A stretch of 64,000 nucleotides of DNA from Streptomyces tirandamycinicus (GCF_003097515.1 NZ_CP029188.1:4537001-4601000), one strand, 5' to 3'. Shown: positions 42,040 to 50,731, counted from the first letter of the stretch. The notes: generated by a model from the letters alone, not told the origin. Translations and numbers: made by a program.

Positions 42040-42072
42040 CGAAGGCCCGGATCCACTGGATCCGGGCCTTCG
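42040..42072 (+). terminator. Terminator of initiator tRNA copy 2
   Basis: cgaaggcccggatcc (42040-42054) pairs over 15 bp with 42058-42072 around a 3-nt loop. Confidence 0.88.
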
Positions 42073-42458
42073 GCGCGTTGCCGGCCGAAGTGGGCCGGAG
42101 TGGGCGGTGGGCTGGAGTGGGCCGAATCCGGGTCGGGCCGACCGGCGGCCCGACCCCGGCGAGCGGATCCCGGGGGGCGGCCTTCGCGGTGAGGTCCCGG
42201 GGCGAGCGGATCCCGGTCGGGCGTGGCGCGTGGCGCTCCTCGCCGGCCGCGGGCGGCGCAGTGGGCCGGCGGGTGCGCCGGCGGGTGCGCCGGCGGCCGG
42301 GCGGAGAGCCGCCGAGGGAGGGCCGGCCGGACGAGTGCCGTCGGTGGAACGGGTACGGGGACGGAACGGGAACCGGACGGGTACGGAACGAGGACGGGAA
42401 CGGGCGGGCCGTGGCGGCCCGCCCGTGAAGCGGTCGCGGGGTCCCGCCCCGCGCGGTG
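42073..42458. other. Noncoding repeats and fur-gene terminator
   Basis: About 390 bp without a gene. It holds gcgccggcgggt tandem units near 42265-42300 and degenerate acgggaacgg-type repeats at 42345-42400. A 10-bp hairpin (cgggcgggcc 42401-42410 with 42416-42425) and a 7-bp one (42435-42453) probably terminate the fur-type gene on the minus strand. Confidence 0.6.
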
Positions 42459-42875
42459 CTAGGCGCTCGCGCAGCTCGGGCAGAGGCCCCGGTAGGTGAC
42501 CTCGACGTCCGAGATCGTGAAGCCGAAGCGCTCCGAGTCGGGCAGGTCCGTCAGTGGATTGCCGTCGGGGTGGACGTCCCGGATCGCGCCGCAGCGCGCG
42601 CAGACCAGGTGCTGGTGCGGGCGGTGGGCGTTCGGGTCGTACCGCTTGGCGCGGTGGTCCGTCGCCACTTCCAGGATCTCGCCCAGTGAGACCAGCTCAC
42701 CCAGGGTGTTGTAGACCGTGGCCCGGGAGATCTCCGGCAGCCGCTCGACCGCGCGGGCGTGCACCTCGTCGGCGGTCAGGTGGACGTGCTCACCGTCGAG
42801 GACCTCGGCCACGACGCGCCGCTGCGCGGTCATGCGCCAGCCGCGTCCGCGCAGGCGTTCCAACAGGTCGCTCAT
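42459..42875 (-). CDS. Fur-family repressor of the divergent catalase (CatR/FurA/PerR type)
   Basis: A 138-residue winged-helix metalloregulator. The DNA-recognition region EISRATVYNTLGELVSLGEI lies near residue 50, the regulatory metal site includes HRPHQHLVCARCG (near 85), and a second cysteine pair CPSC at the C-terminus completes a structural zinc site. ATG at 42875 is chosen because the sequence before it is not conserved in character. Divergence from a catalase gene and the two C-x2-C pairs point to a peroxide-responsive repressor like CatR of S. coelicolor, which oxidises and releases the catalase promoter. Autoregulation from the shared 153-bp region is likely. Confidence 0.9.
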   Translation of the reverse strand: MSDLLERLRGRGWRMTAQRRVVAEVLDGEHVHLTADEVHARAVERLPEISRATVYNTLGELVSLGEILEVATDHRAKRYDPNAHRPHQHLVCARCGAIRDVHPDGNPLTDLPDSERFGFTISDVEVTYRGLCPSCASA

Positions 42876-42935
42876 GCGTATCAGCCTAACAGTCGGGGGA
42901 GCGGGTCCCGAACGGATGTGAGTTTGGATGGGCAT

Positions 42936-42963
42936 TTGACTTAGATAATGTCCATTGTAGGAT
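42936..42963 (+). promoter_or_regulatory. Catalase promoter with inverted repeat operator
   Basis: TTGACT (42936-42941), 16-bp spacer, TAGGAT (42958-42963) is close to the housekeeping consensus. The spacer contains an inverted repeat ataatg-tc-cattgt (42945-42958, five of six pairs). This is placed exactly where a Fur-type repressor would block polymerase. Confidence 0.7.
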
Positions 42964-43028
42964 CGTGAACATCATTAGCCAAGGGACAGGACTGGCAGGC
43001 GATGACGCAGTTTTCGCAGGAGGCGCAC

Positions 43029-44480
43029 ATGTCGCAGGGACCGCTCACCACCGAAGCCGGTGCGCCGGTCGCGGACAACCAGAACAGCGAGACCGCGGGT
43101 GCCGGCGGACCCGTCCTGGTCCAGGACCAGCTGCTGCTCGAGAAGCTCGCGCACTTCAACCGTGAGCGCATTCCGGAGCGGGTGGTGCACGCCCGCGGCG
43201 CCGGCGCCTACGGCACGTTCACGGTGACTGCGGACGTCACCCGCTACACCCGGGCGAACTTCCTCTCCGAGGTCGGCAAGCGGACCGAGACGTTCCTGCG
43301 CTTCTCCACCGTGGCGGGCAGCCTCGGCGCGGCGGACGCGGTGCGCGACCCCCGGGGTTTCGCGCTGAAGTTCTACACCGAGGAGGGCAACTACGACCTC
43401 GTCGGCAACAACACCCCGGTGTTCTTCATCAGGGACGCCATCAAGTTCCCCGACTTCATCCACACGCAGAAGCGCGACCCGTACACGGGCAGCCAGGAGG
43501 CGGACAACGTCTGGGACTTCTGGGGCCTGTCGCCCGAGTCGACCCACCAGGTGACCTGGCTGTTCGGTGACCGGGGGATCCCGGCCTCGTACCGCCACAT
43601 GAACGGCTACGGCTCGCACACCTACCAGTGGAACAACGAGGCGGGCGAGGTCTTCTGGGTCAAGTACCACTTCAAGACCGACCAGGGCATCAGGAACCTC
43701 GTCCAGGCCGAGGCCGACCGGCTCGCCGGTGCGGACCCGGACAGCCACCAGCGCGACCTGCGCGAGGCCATCGAGCGCGGTGACTTCCCGTCGTGGACGG
43801 TGCAGGTCCAGATCATGCCCGCGGCGGACGCGGCGACCTACCGGTTCAACCCGTTCGACCTCACCAAGGTGTGGCCGCACGAGGACTACCCGCCGATCGA
43901 GATCGGCAGGCTGGAGCTGAACCGCAACCCGGAGAACATCTTCGCGGAGGTCGAGCAGTCCGTCTTCAGCCCCGCGCACTTCGTGCCGGGCATCGGCCCC
44001 TCCCCGGACAAGATGCTCCAGGGCCGTCTCTTCGCGTACGGCGACGCCCACCGCTACCGCGTCGGAATCAACGCCGACCACCTGCCGGTGAACCGTCCGC
44101 GCGCCACCGAGGCGCGCAGCCACTCCCGTGACGGCCTGCTCTACGACGGCCGCCACAAGGGCGCCAAGAACTACGAGCCGAACAGCTTCGGCGGTCCCTT
44201 CCAGACGGACCGGCCGCTGTGGCAGCCCGTCCCGGTCTCGGGGGCCACCGGCGGCCACGAGGCCCCGTCGCACTCCGAGGACGACGACTTCGTCCAGGCC
44301 GGCAACCTCTACCGGCTGATGTCCGAGGAGGAGAGGGGCCGGCTGGTCGGGAACCTGGCCGGCTTCATCGCCAAGGTCTCGCGGGACGACATCGCCGAGC
44401 GGGCGATCGGCAACTTCCGTCGGGCCGACGGAGACTTCGGCAAGCGGCTGGAGGCCGCGGTCCAGGCCCTGCGCGGCTGA
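43029..44480 (+). CDS. katA: Monofunctional haem catalase
   Basis: A 483-residue small-subunit catalase that splits hydrogen peroxide. The essential His is in VVHARGAGAYGTF (near residue 54), Asn in VGNNTPVFFIRDA, and the proximal haem Tyr in RLFAYGDAHRYRVG (near 337). The length is standard. ATG 43029 is chosen over ATG 43002 because aggagg (43018-43023) lies 5 nt before it. It is divergent from a Fur-type repressor and followed by a 17-bp terminator hairpin. Confidence 0.95.
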   Translation: MSQGPLTTEAGAPVADNQNSETAGAGGPVLVQDQLLLEKLAHFNRERIPERVVHARGAGAYGTFTVTADVTRYTRANFLSEVGKRTETFLRFSTVAGSLGAADAVRDPRGFALKFYTEEGNYDLVGNNTPVFFIRDAIKFPDFIHTQKRDPYTGSQEADNVWDFWGLSPESTHQVTWLFGDRGIPASYRHMNGYGSHTYQWNNEAGEVFWVKYHFKTDQGIRNLVQAEADRLAGADPDSHQRDLREAIERGDFPSWTVQVQIMPAADAATYRFNPFDLTKVWPHEDYPPIEIGRLELNRNPENIFAEVEQSVFSPAHFVPGIGPSPDKMLQGRLFAYGDAHRYRVGINADHLPVNRPRATEARSHSRDGLLYDGRHKGAKNYEPNSFGGPFQTDRPLWQPVPVSGATGGHEAPSHSEDDDFVQAGNLYRLMSEEERGRLVGNLAGFIAKVSRDDIAERAIGNFRRADGDFGKRLEAAVQALRG

Positions 44481-44512
44481 CGAAAACCAGCACTGGACCG
44501 CTTGCCGTGGCA

Positions 44513-44551
44513 GAGCGGGCCGGACCTCCCGGAAGGAGGTCCGGCCCGCTC
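44513..44551. terminator. Terminator between katA and the CBS gene
   Basis: A 17-bp perfect stem (44513-44529 with 44535-44551) with a cggaa loop, between convergent genes; it can serve both. Confidence 0.9.
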
Positions 44552-44563
44552 GTGTGTCCGCGG

Positions 44564-44986
44564 TCAGCCCGCGAGGGTCGCCTCGGTCCGGTCGGTCCGG
44601 TCGGTCCGGTGCCGGGCGGGTGCCCAGCAGCGGATGATGTCGCGTACCGAGACGACGCCCACGGGTCCCTGGGCGTCGAGCACGATGAGATGGCGGAAAT
44701 CGCCGTGGGCCATGGCGCCCGCGGCCTCCTCCAGGGTCCAGGTGGGGGCGGCGAAGACGACGTCGGTGGTGGTGTGGGCGGCGGCGGATTCGAGGTCGGG
44801 GTCCTGGCCGGCGCCGAGCGAGACGAGGACGTCCCGCTCGGTGAGTATGCCGAGGCCGCTGGTGTCGGGGTCGAGGACGACGGCCGCCCCGACACGCCGT
44901 GCGGCCATCAGCCGTGCGGCCTGCCTCAGGGTGTGTGCGGGGCCGATGGTGAGGACCACCGTGCTCATGGCGTCACGGACGAGCAT
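44564..44986 (-). CDS. Two-CBS-domain protein
   Basis: A 140-residue protein made of two CBS motifs: LVRDAMSTVVLTIGPAHTLR with VVLDPDTSGLGILTERDVLV, and TTTDVVFAAPTWTLEEAAGA with HLIVLDAQGPVGVVSVRDII. CBS pairs bind adenosyl compounds and regulate partners; no partner domain is attached. ATG 44986 is chosen because aaggagg lies 7 nt upstream; a GTG at 44998 would overlap that site. The C-terminus has a T-D-R-T-D-R-T repeat from a cggtccggt element. Partner unknown. Confidence 0.85.
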   Translation of the reverse strand: MLVRDAMSTVVLTIGPAHTLRQAARLMAARRVGAAVVLDPDTSGLGILTERDVLVSLGAGQDPDLESAAAHTTTDVVFAAPTWTLEEAAGAMAHGDFRHLIVLDAQGPVGVVSVRDIIRCWAPARHRTDRTDRTEATLAG

Positions 44987-45156
44987 GGATGGAGCCACCT
45001 CCTTGATGAACCCTTCAACGAGAAGGGATTCACAAGTTCACAAATGGGGAGACTCTCAGACTCGCAGCGATCGTGCGGGGCAACAAGAGGGGACGCGGCG
45101 CCCAAGGGGGAGCACGGGAGGCGAACTGGCCGGTAACCGCCGTGGGCGGCCCGCGC

Positions 45157-45954
45157 TCAGTCCCGGTTGAGGTACTCCAGCAGCTCCCCGTGCAGCAGCC
45201 CGTTGGAGGCCGCCGCGTTTCCGCTGTGCGGGCCGTGGACCCCGTCGAGGCCGGTGAACGTGCCGCCCGCCTCCTGCACGACGATCGCGTTGGCCGCCAT
45301 GTCCCAGAGGGAGAGCTCCGGCTCCGCGCAGATGTCCACCGAGCCCTCGGCCACCATCATGTACGGCCAGAAATCGCCGTACCCGCGAGTCCGCCAGACG
45401 GCCCGGGTCAGGTCCAGGAAGCCGCCGAGCCGGCCCCGCTCCTCCCAGCCGCCGAGCGAGGAGTACGCGAACGAGGCGTCGGACAGCCTCGCAACCTTGG
45501 AGACATGCAGCCGGGTCGCGGCGGACAGGCTGCGCCCGGTGTACGCGCCCGCGCCCTTCGCCGCCCACCAGCGGCGGCCCAGCGCGGGCGCCGAGACCAC
45601 ACCCACCACCGGCTGGTACCCGCCCTCGCCGGCCTCCATCAGGGAGATCAGCGTCGCCCACACGGGAACCCCGCGGACGTAGTTCTTCGTGCCGTCGATC
45701 GGGTCGACGACCCAGCGCCTGGGGCCGGTGCCCTCGATGCCGTACTCCTCGCCGAGGACCGCGTCACGCGGCCTGGCGCGCTGGAGCTGGTGGCGGATCA
45801 GCTCCTCCGCCGCCTTGTCGGCCTCGCTCACCGGGGTCATGTCCGGCTTGGTCTCGACCTTGAGGTCGAGCGCCCTGAACCGGTCCATGGTCGCCGCGTC
45901 GGCGGCGTCCGCCAGGACATGGGCGAGGCGCAGATCATCGTGGTAGTCGGCCAT
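45157..45954 (-). CDS. hisN: Histidinol-phosphatase, inositol-monophosphatase type
   Basis: A 265-residue Mg-dependent phosphatase of the IMPase superfamily. Metal-site motifs are LGEEYG (Glu near 69), WVVDPIDGTKNYVRG (near 80-95) and, at the C-terminus, PELSLWDMAANAIVVQEAGG. Residues 30-50 (VETKPDMTPVSEADKAAEE) match actinobacterial HisN, the last-but-one step of histidine synthesis, rather than general inositol phosphatases. ATG at 45954 is used. It stands alone, away from other his genes, as in S. coelicolor. Confidence 0.9.
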   Translation of the reverse strand: MADYHDDLRLAHVLADAADAATMDRFRALDLKVETKPDMTPVSEADKAAEELIRHQLQRARPRDAVLGEEYGIEGTGPRRWVVDPIDGTKNYVRGVPVWATLISLMEAGEGGYQPVVGVVSAPALGRRWWAAKGAGAYTGRSLSAATRLHVSKVARLSDASFAYSSLGGWEERGRLGGFLDLTRAVWRTRGYGDFWPYMMVAEGSVDICAEPELSLWDMAANAIVVQEAGGTFTGLDGVHGPHSGNAAASNGLLHGELLEYLNRD

Positions 45955-46117
45955 GTCCGCACTCTATCCCCGGGGTGCGGCCCGGCCGTTCCGCCCGGTC
46001 GCCTCCGCGGCCGGAGGGCGTCCGCGGCCCGCCGACGCCCTTGACAGTGGGTGTTCGTGCGTCAACTCTGAGCGAAGAGCCGCGGGGTCGTGGAGGGCCC
46101 CGCCCGGGAGGCCCACG

Positions 46118-46744
46118 ATGCCCACAGCGCGCGAAGCCCTGCTGAACGCCGCTCACGCCGCACTCGCCGGCCGGCCCTGGTCCGCCGTCCGCATGGTCGA
46201 CGTCGCCTCGGCGGCGAGTGTCTCGCGCCAGACGTTGTACAACGAGTTCGGCGGCAAGGACGGCCTCGCCCGGGCACTGGTGCGGCGCGAGGCCGACGCC
46301 TACCTCTCCGGCGTGGACCGGGTGCTCGCGGAGCCGGCCGCGGCCGGCGAGCAGCTGGTCCGGCTGGCCGAGTGGACCGTGGCGGAGGCGTGCTCCCGGC
46401 CGCTGCTGCGCGCCCTGCTCACGGGCTGGTGGAGCGACCGGCTCCCCGCGCCGAGGCCCGCCGTCCGGTCCGCCGCCGGTCCGGCCGTCCCGGCCCAGCG
46501 GCGCGCGGACGCCGGCCACCCCGCCCCTTGTGAGCTGGTGGCGGCGGTACGAGACCGGTCGCTTGCCGCGCTGGAGCAGGGCGCCGGGCGCCGTACGGAG
46601 GAGGAGGCGGCGGAGGCCGGCCGGCGCTGCGAGCTGGCCGTGCGGCTGGCGCTGTCCTGTGTGGTCGCGGGTCCGTCCGAGGGGGTCGGCCGGCTGGTCC
46701 GTACCGCCGTCAGTGGGCCGGGCTGGAGAGCTGCAGGCCGATGA
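46118..46744 (+). CDS. TetR-family transcriptional regulator
   Basis: A 208-residue repressor-type protein: the helix-turn-helix is VRMVDVASAASVSRQTLYNE with FGGKDGLARALV (near 25-55), followed by a ligand-binding helical domain. ATG at 46118 has ggagg upstream. Its last 35 bp overlap the 3' end of the convergent SMR exporter gene, which is the most likely regulated target by proximity, though convergent overlap is not proof. Confidence 0.85.
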   Translation: MPTAREALLNAAHAALAGRPWSAVRMVDVASAASVSRQTLYNEFGGKDGLARALVRREADAYLSGVDRVLAEPAAAGEQLVRLAEWTVAEACSRPLLRALLTGWWSDRLPAPRPAVRSAAGPAVPAQRRADAGHPAPCELVAAVRDRSLAALEQGAGRRTEEEAAEAGRRCELAVRLALSCVVAGPSEGVGRLVRTAVSGPGWRAAGR

Positions 46745-47033
46745 CCCCGGCCACCACCAGCGTGATCGAGACGATCTTCAGGGTCGAGGCGATCTCCCCG
46801 AGGAAGACCATTCCGTAGATGGCCGTGCCCGCCGCCCCGATGCCCGTCCACACCGCGTAGGCGGGTCCGACGTCGAGCTTGCGCAGGGCGAGCGTCAGCA
46901 GCCCGAAGCTGCTCACCGCGAAGACCGCGAACGCGATGGTCGGCCAGAGCCGGGTGAAGCCGTGGGACAGCTTCAGGCAGATGGCGAACCCCGTCTCGAG
47001 GAATCCGGCGACGACCACGAGCAGCCACGCCAT
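46710..47033 (-). CDS. SMR-family exporter, SugE/Gdx-like
   Basis: A 107-residue four-helix transporter. The essential Glu is in VVAGFLETGFAICLKLSHGF (Glu13), and AYAVWTGIGAAGTAIYGM is closer to the guanidinium exporter (Gdx/SugE) branch, with W-T-G-I-G-A-x-G-T, than to EmrE. The dual-topology homodimer exports small cations in exchange for protons. ATG at 47033; CATAAT at plus 47100-47105 (minus strand) is a possible -10. No guanidine riboswitch core could be recognised in the 76-nt leader. Its stop region overlaps the TetR gene. Confidence 0.87.
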   Translation of the reverse strand: MAWLLVVVAGFLETGFAICLKLSHGFTRLWPTIAFAVFAVSSFGLLTLALRKLDVGPAYAVWTGIGAAGTAIYGMVFLGEIASTLKIVSITLVVAGVIGLQLSSPAH

Positions 47034-47139
47034 GTCAGTGCCTCCCGCGTCCCCGATCCCGCGTACCGCGTCCCGCGACCGCTTCGTCTCACTTGGTGCG
47101 ATTATGCACTTACCGCGGTCGCCCGCGCAGGCAGGCGGG

Positions 47140-48150
47140 TCAGTCGCCCTCGCGTCGCTCCCGCGTGGCCAGCAGCCGCCTCAGGGAGTAGAGGCGCGCC
47201 GGATCGGCGTGCCCCTGGGCCACCCACTCGTCCAGGGCGCAGTCCGGCTCGTCGTGCGAACACGCGCGCGGGCAGTGCTCCGTGCCGGGCTCGAGGTCGG
47301 GGAAGGCGTGGATCACCCGGGACGGGTCGACGTGGTGGAGCCCGAAGGACCGCACTCCCGGAGTGTCGATCACCCAGCCTCCCGCGCCCGCCAGCGGCAG
47401 GGCCAGCGCGGAGGTGGTGGTGTGCCGGCCGCGGCCCGTGACGGCGTTGACCCGCCCGGTCGTGCGCCGCCTCTCCTCCGGCACCAGCGCGTTGACCAGC
47501 GTGGTCTTCCCGACGCCGGAATGGCCGACGAACGCGGTGATCCGGCCGTCGAGGTACTCGCGCACCACGGTCGCCGCCTCGCCCGCGTAGAGCTCGTCGC
47601 GTGAGGTCACGACGTACGGGATGTCGAGCGCGCCGTACAGGTCCAGCAGTGTCGACGCCGGGGCCAGGTCCGACTTGGTCAGCACCAGCAGCGGCTCCAG
47701 GCCGCCGTCGTAGGCCGCGACCAGGCAGCGGTCGATCAGCCGCGGGCGGGGCTCGGGATCGGCGAGTGCCGTCACGATCGCCAGCTGGTCGGCGTTGGCG
47801 ACGACGACCCGCTCGTACGGATCGTCGTCGTCGGCGGTGCGCCGCAGCACGGAGGCGCGCTCCTCGATGCGGACGATGCGGGCGAGCGTGTCCTTGGCGC
47901 CGGACAGGTCGCCGACCAGGCCCACCCGGTCGCCGACGACGGCCGCCTTGCGGCCCAGCTCCCGGGCCTTCATCGCCACGACGGTGCGGTCTCCCACGAG
48001 GCAGGTGAGGCGGCCCCGGTCGACGGTCAGGACCATGCCCTCCGCGGCGTCCTCGTGCTTCGGGCGGATGCTCGTACGGGGCCGGTTGCCCTTGCGGTTC
48101 GGGCGGACCCGGACGTCGTCCTCGTCGGTGTGCTTGCCGTAGCGGCGCAT
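47140..48150 (-). CDS. rsgA: Ribosome small-subunit-dependent GTPase A (RsgA)
   Basis: A 336-residue circularly permuted GTPase that checks 30S subunit maturation. An OB-fold domain (residues 35-100) precedes the G4 motif LTKSDLAP (near 158), then GHSGVGKTTLVNAL (Walker A, near 210) and VIDTPGVRSFG (G3). A C-terminal zinc knuckle EHCPRACSHDEPDCALDEWV (near 295) follows. The N-terminal tail is basic. It lies 15 bp downstream of aroA on the same strand, so the two are probably co-transcribed. Confidence 0.95.
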   Translation of the reverse strand: MRRYGKHTDEDDVRVRPNRKGNRPRTSIRPKHEDAAEGMVLTVDRGRLTCLVGDRTVVAMKARELGRKAAVVGDRVGLVGDLSGAKDTLARIVRIEERASVLRRTADDDDPYERVVVANADQLAIVTALADPEPRPRLIDRCLVAAYDGGLEPLLVLTKSDLAPASTLLDLYGALDIPYVVTSRDELYAGEAATVVREYLDGRITAFVGHSGVGKTTLVNALVPEERRRTTGRVNAVTGRGRHTTTSALALPLAGAGGWVIDTPGVRSFGLHHVDPSRVIHAFPDLEPGTEHCPRACSHDEPDCALDEWVAQGHADPARLYSLRRLLATRERREGD

Positions 48151-48165
48151 CTCGTGCCGCCCCGC

Positions 48166-49506
48166 TCAGTTCCCGGCGAGCATGTCGGTCCACATCCTCG
48201 GGAAGTCGGGCAGGGTCTTGGCGGTCGTCGCGACGTTCTCGACCTCCACGCCCTCGACGGCCAGGCCGATCAGCGCTCCGGCCGTGGCCATCCGGTGGTC
48301 GTCGTATGTGTGGAACACCCCGCCGTGCAGCGGGCGCGGCCGGATGTGCAGACCGTCCTCCGTCTCGGTGACGTCCCCGCCGAGCTCGTTGATCTCCTTG
48401 GTCAGGGCCGCGAGGCGGTCCGTCTCGTGGAGCCGCAGATGCGCGACGCCGCGCAGCGTGGAGGGGGAGTCGGCCAGAGCGGCCACGGCGGCGATGCCCG
48501 GGGTCAGCTCGCCGACCTCGCCCAGGTCCACGTCGATGCCGTGGATCCGGCCGGAGCCGGTGAAGGTCAGCCCGGCCTCGGTCAGCTCGCACGAACCGCC
48601 CATTTCGGTGAAGATCTGCCGCAGCGCGTCACCGGGCTGGGTGGTGCGCTCCGGCCAGTCCGGGACGGTCACCCGGCCGCCGGTGACCAGCGCCGCCGCC
48701 AGGAAGGGCTGGGCGTTGGACAGATCCGGCTCCACGGTGAGGTCCCGGCCCAGCAGTGCGCCGCTGCGGACCCGCCAGACGTCCGGCTCACCGCCGGTCT
48801 CCGGCTCGTCGACCTGTGCGCCGACCGCGCGGAGCATGTCGACGGTCATCCGGATGTGCGGCATGGACGGCAGCCGTGAGCCACGGTGCCGGAGCTCCAC
48901 CCCCTGGTTGAACCGGGGGGCGGAGAGGAGCAGCGCGGAGACGAACTGGGAGGACGAGGAGGCGTCGATCTCCACCGTGCCGCCGTCCAGCGCCCCGGAG
49001 CCGTGCACGGTCATCGGCAGCGCCCCGCGCCCGTCGTCGTCGATCCGGGCGCCCAGGGCCCGCAGGGCGCGGATCACCTCGCCGAGCGGCCGCTCGTAGG
49101 ACCGGGGGTCGCCGTCGAAGCGGACGGGGCCGTCGGCGAGCGCGGCGACCGGCGGCAGGAACCGCATCACCGTGCCCGCGTTGCCGACGTCGACCGTCGC
49201 GGGTCCGTGCAGCCCGGCCGGAATGATCCGCCAGGCCTCGCCGCTGTCGGGGCCGCCGGTCGCGGTGGAACTGGAGGAGACCTGCTCCTCGATGCCGACG
49301 CCCATGGCGCGCAGCGCGTCCGCCATCAGCAGGGTGTCCCGCGACCTCAGGGGGCGGCGCAGCCAGCCCGGCTCCGCGGCGAGCGCGGCGAGTACCAGCG
49401 CGCGGTTGGTGACCGACTTCGATCCGGGAACGGTGACCGTCGCATCGACGGGCCCACTCGCGTGGGGGGCGGGCCAAAGGGCGGTGTGCACGGGGCTCTC
49501 GGTCAT
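48166..49506 (-). CDS. aroA: 3-phosphoshikimate 1-carboxyvinyltransferase (EPSP synthase)
   Basis: A 446-residue enzyme of the shikimate pathway joining phosphoenolpyruvate to shikimate-3-phosphate. Signature motifs: VPGSKSVTNRALVLAALA (near 26), VGNAGTVMRFLPPVAALA (near 108), DASSSSQFVSALLLSAP (near 178) and LHETDRLAALTKEINELGGD (near 355). The ATG at 49506 (MTESPVHTAL) is preferred over an in-frame ATG three codons earlier. The downstream partner is rsgA. Confidence 0.95.
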   Translation of the reverse strand: MTESPVHTALWPAPHASGPVDATVTVPGSKSVTNRALVLAALAAEPGWLRRPLRSRDTLLMADALRAMGVGIEEQVSSSSTATGGPDSGEAWRIIPAGLHGPATVDVGNAGTVMRFLPPVAALADGPVRFDGDPRSYERPLGEVIRALRALGARIDDDGRGALPMTVHGSGALDGGTVEIDASSSSQFVSALLLSAPRFNQGVELRHRGSRLPSMPHIRMTVDMLRAVGAQVDEPETGGEPDVWRVRSGALLGRDLTVEPDLSNAQPFLAAALVTGGRVTVPDWPERTTQPGDALRQIFTEMGGSCELTEAGLTFTGSGRIHGIDVDLGEVGELTPGIAAVAALADSPSTLRGVAHLRLHETDRLAALTKEINELGGDVTETEDGLHIRPRPLHGGVFHTYDDHRMATAGALIGLAVEGVEVENVATTAKTLPDFPRMWTDMLAGN

Positions 49507-49574
49507 GGCCCACACTTTAGTGGCCCCGCGGAGGCCCGGTCGTTCGCCGACCGGTCACACGGCAAACCGACCGG

Positions 49575-50267
49575 TCAAAGACCGAGCAGCCAGCGACCGC
49601 CCCCGATCAGCGAGCACAGCGATACGGCATGGAAGAGGAACAACCACATCGCGGGCGGCACGTGCGTCATCCTCGCCAGCTGGTCCGCGTCCGAGTCCGG
49701 CGCACCCCCGTGCCGGCGCTTCGCCTGCAGCTCGAAGGCCGGCCGGACGCCGCCGAGCAGCAGGAACCACACGGCGGCGTAGGCGAACGCCGCCTGCACC
49801 TCCGGTTCGGTGAGCCAGGACACCAGCAGGAACGCGGCGCCCGTGAGGACCACGGTGAGGGCCCCGTACGCGTTGCGGATCATCACCAGCATCGCGATCA
49901 GCAGTGCGGTGGCGATCCACAGCAGCAGCGTGATGCGGTGCCCGGCGAGCAGCCAGGCGCCGCCGAGACCGAGCAGCGGCGGGGCGGGGTATCCCGCGGC
50001 CGCGGTGAGGATCATGCCGAGGCCGGTCGGTCTGCCGCGGCTGACCGTCAGGCCGCTGGTGTCCGAGTGCAGCCGGATGCCCTCCAGCCGCCGGCCGGTG
50101 ACCAGGGCGATCAGGCCGTGCCCGCCCTCGTGGGCGATGGTGATGGCGTTGCGGGACAGCCGCCATATCGCGGACGGGACGACCGCGGCCAGGGCGAGCA
50201 CGGCCGTGCCTATGACCAGCCAGCGGTCGGGGGCCGGCTGGGTCGCGAAGATCTCGGGTGTGACCAT
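49575..50267 (-). CDS. M50-family membrane metallopeptidase
   Basis: A 230-residue integral membrane protein with about six helices. The zinc motif HEGGH (in ITIAHEGGHGLIALVTGR, near residue 47) is characteristic of M50B-like site-2-type proteases with a compact fold. No PDZ or CBS domain is attached. ATG at 50267 (M-V-T-P-E-I-F-A). An 11-bp element, ccgaccggtca, containing the stop is repeated 19 bp downstream. Substrate unknown. Confidence 0.82.
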   Translation of the reverse strand: MVTPEIFATQPAPDRWLVIGTAVLALAAVVPSAIWRLSRNAITIAHEGGHGLIALVTGRRLEGIRLHSDTSGLTVSRGRPTGLGMILTAAAGYPAPPLLGLGGAWLLAGHRITLLLWIATALLIAMLVMIRNAYGALTVVLTGAAFLLVSWLTEPEVQAAFAYAAVWFLLLGGVRPAFELQAKRRHGGAPDSDADQLARMTHVPPAMWLFLFHAVSLCSLIGGGRWLLGL

Positions 50268-50520
50268 TTCCGGGGTGGCTCCTCGGGGGGCTCGGGGCGT
50301 GGCGGGGTGGCACTCACCTGCGGACGGTATCTGAGACGCCGACCCGGCTGCGATCGTTCCTGGCGGTGAACGTGCAGGTCACGGGGTGAGAGCGGCGGGG
50401 TGCTGCGGGGTGCCGCGGGGCTTTCGCCCCGCCGGTGGTGAGGGTGCGCCGAGCCGGGCGCCCCGGGACGGACGTGTGACGGCCGGCAACCGGCCCGCGC
50501 CGGGTCGGTGGCGGCCGGTC

Positions 50521-50584
50521 CCGTGACGGCCGGTTTCGCGTCCCGGCCGGTTCCGTGACGGCCGGTTTCGCGTCCCGGCCGGTT
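50521..50584. repeat. Exact 32-bp tandem duplication
   Basis: Two identical head-to-tail units, each starting ccgtgacggccggtttcgcg (50521-50552 and 50553-50584). Confidence 0.95.
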
Positions 50585-50625
50585 CCGTGACGGTGGGGTC
50601 CCGTGACGCCCGGTTCTGTGCCGCC

Positions 50626-50731
50626 GGTTCTGTGCGGGCGGGTCCTGTGACGCCTGGTTCTGTGCGGGCGGGTCCTGTGACGCCCGGTTCTGTGCGGGCG
50701 CGTCCGGTGAGGGCGGGTTCTGTGCGGCCGG
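50626..50731. repeat. 30-bp minisatellite array
   Basis: Units starting ggttctgtgcgggcgggtcc at 50626, 50656 and 50686 and a partial unit at 50716. The first two differ only at their last base and later copies are increasingly diverged. Confidence 0.93.

Noticed and set aside
47034..47139. Guanidine-II (mini-ykkC) riboswitch before the SMR gene
   Set aside because: The leader has gggacgc elements, but no paired stems closing ACGR loops could be found.
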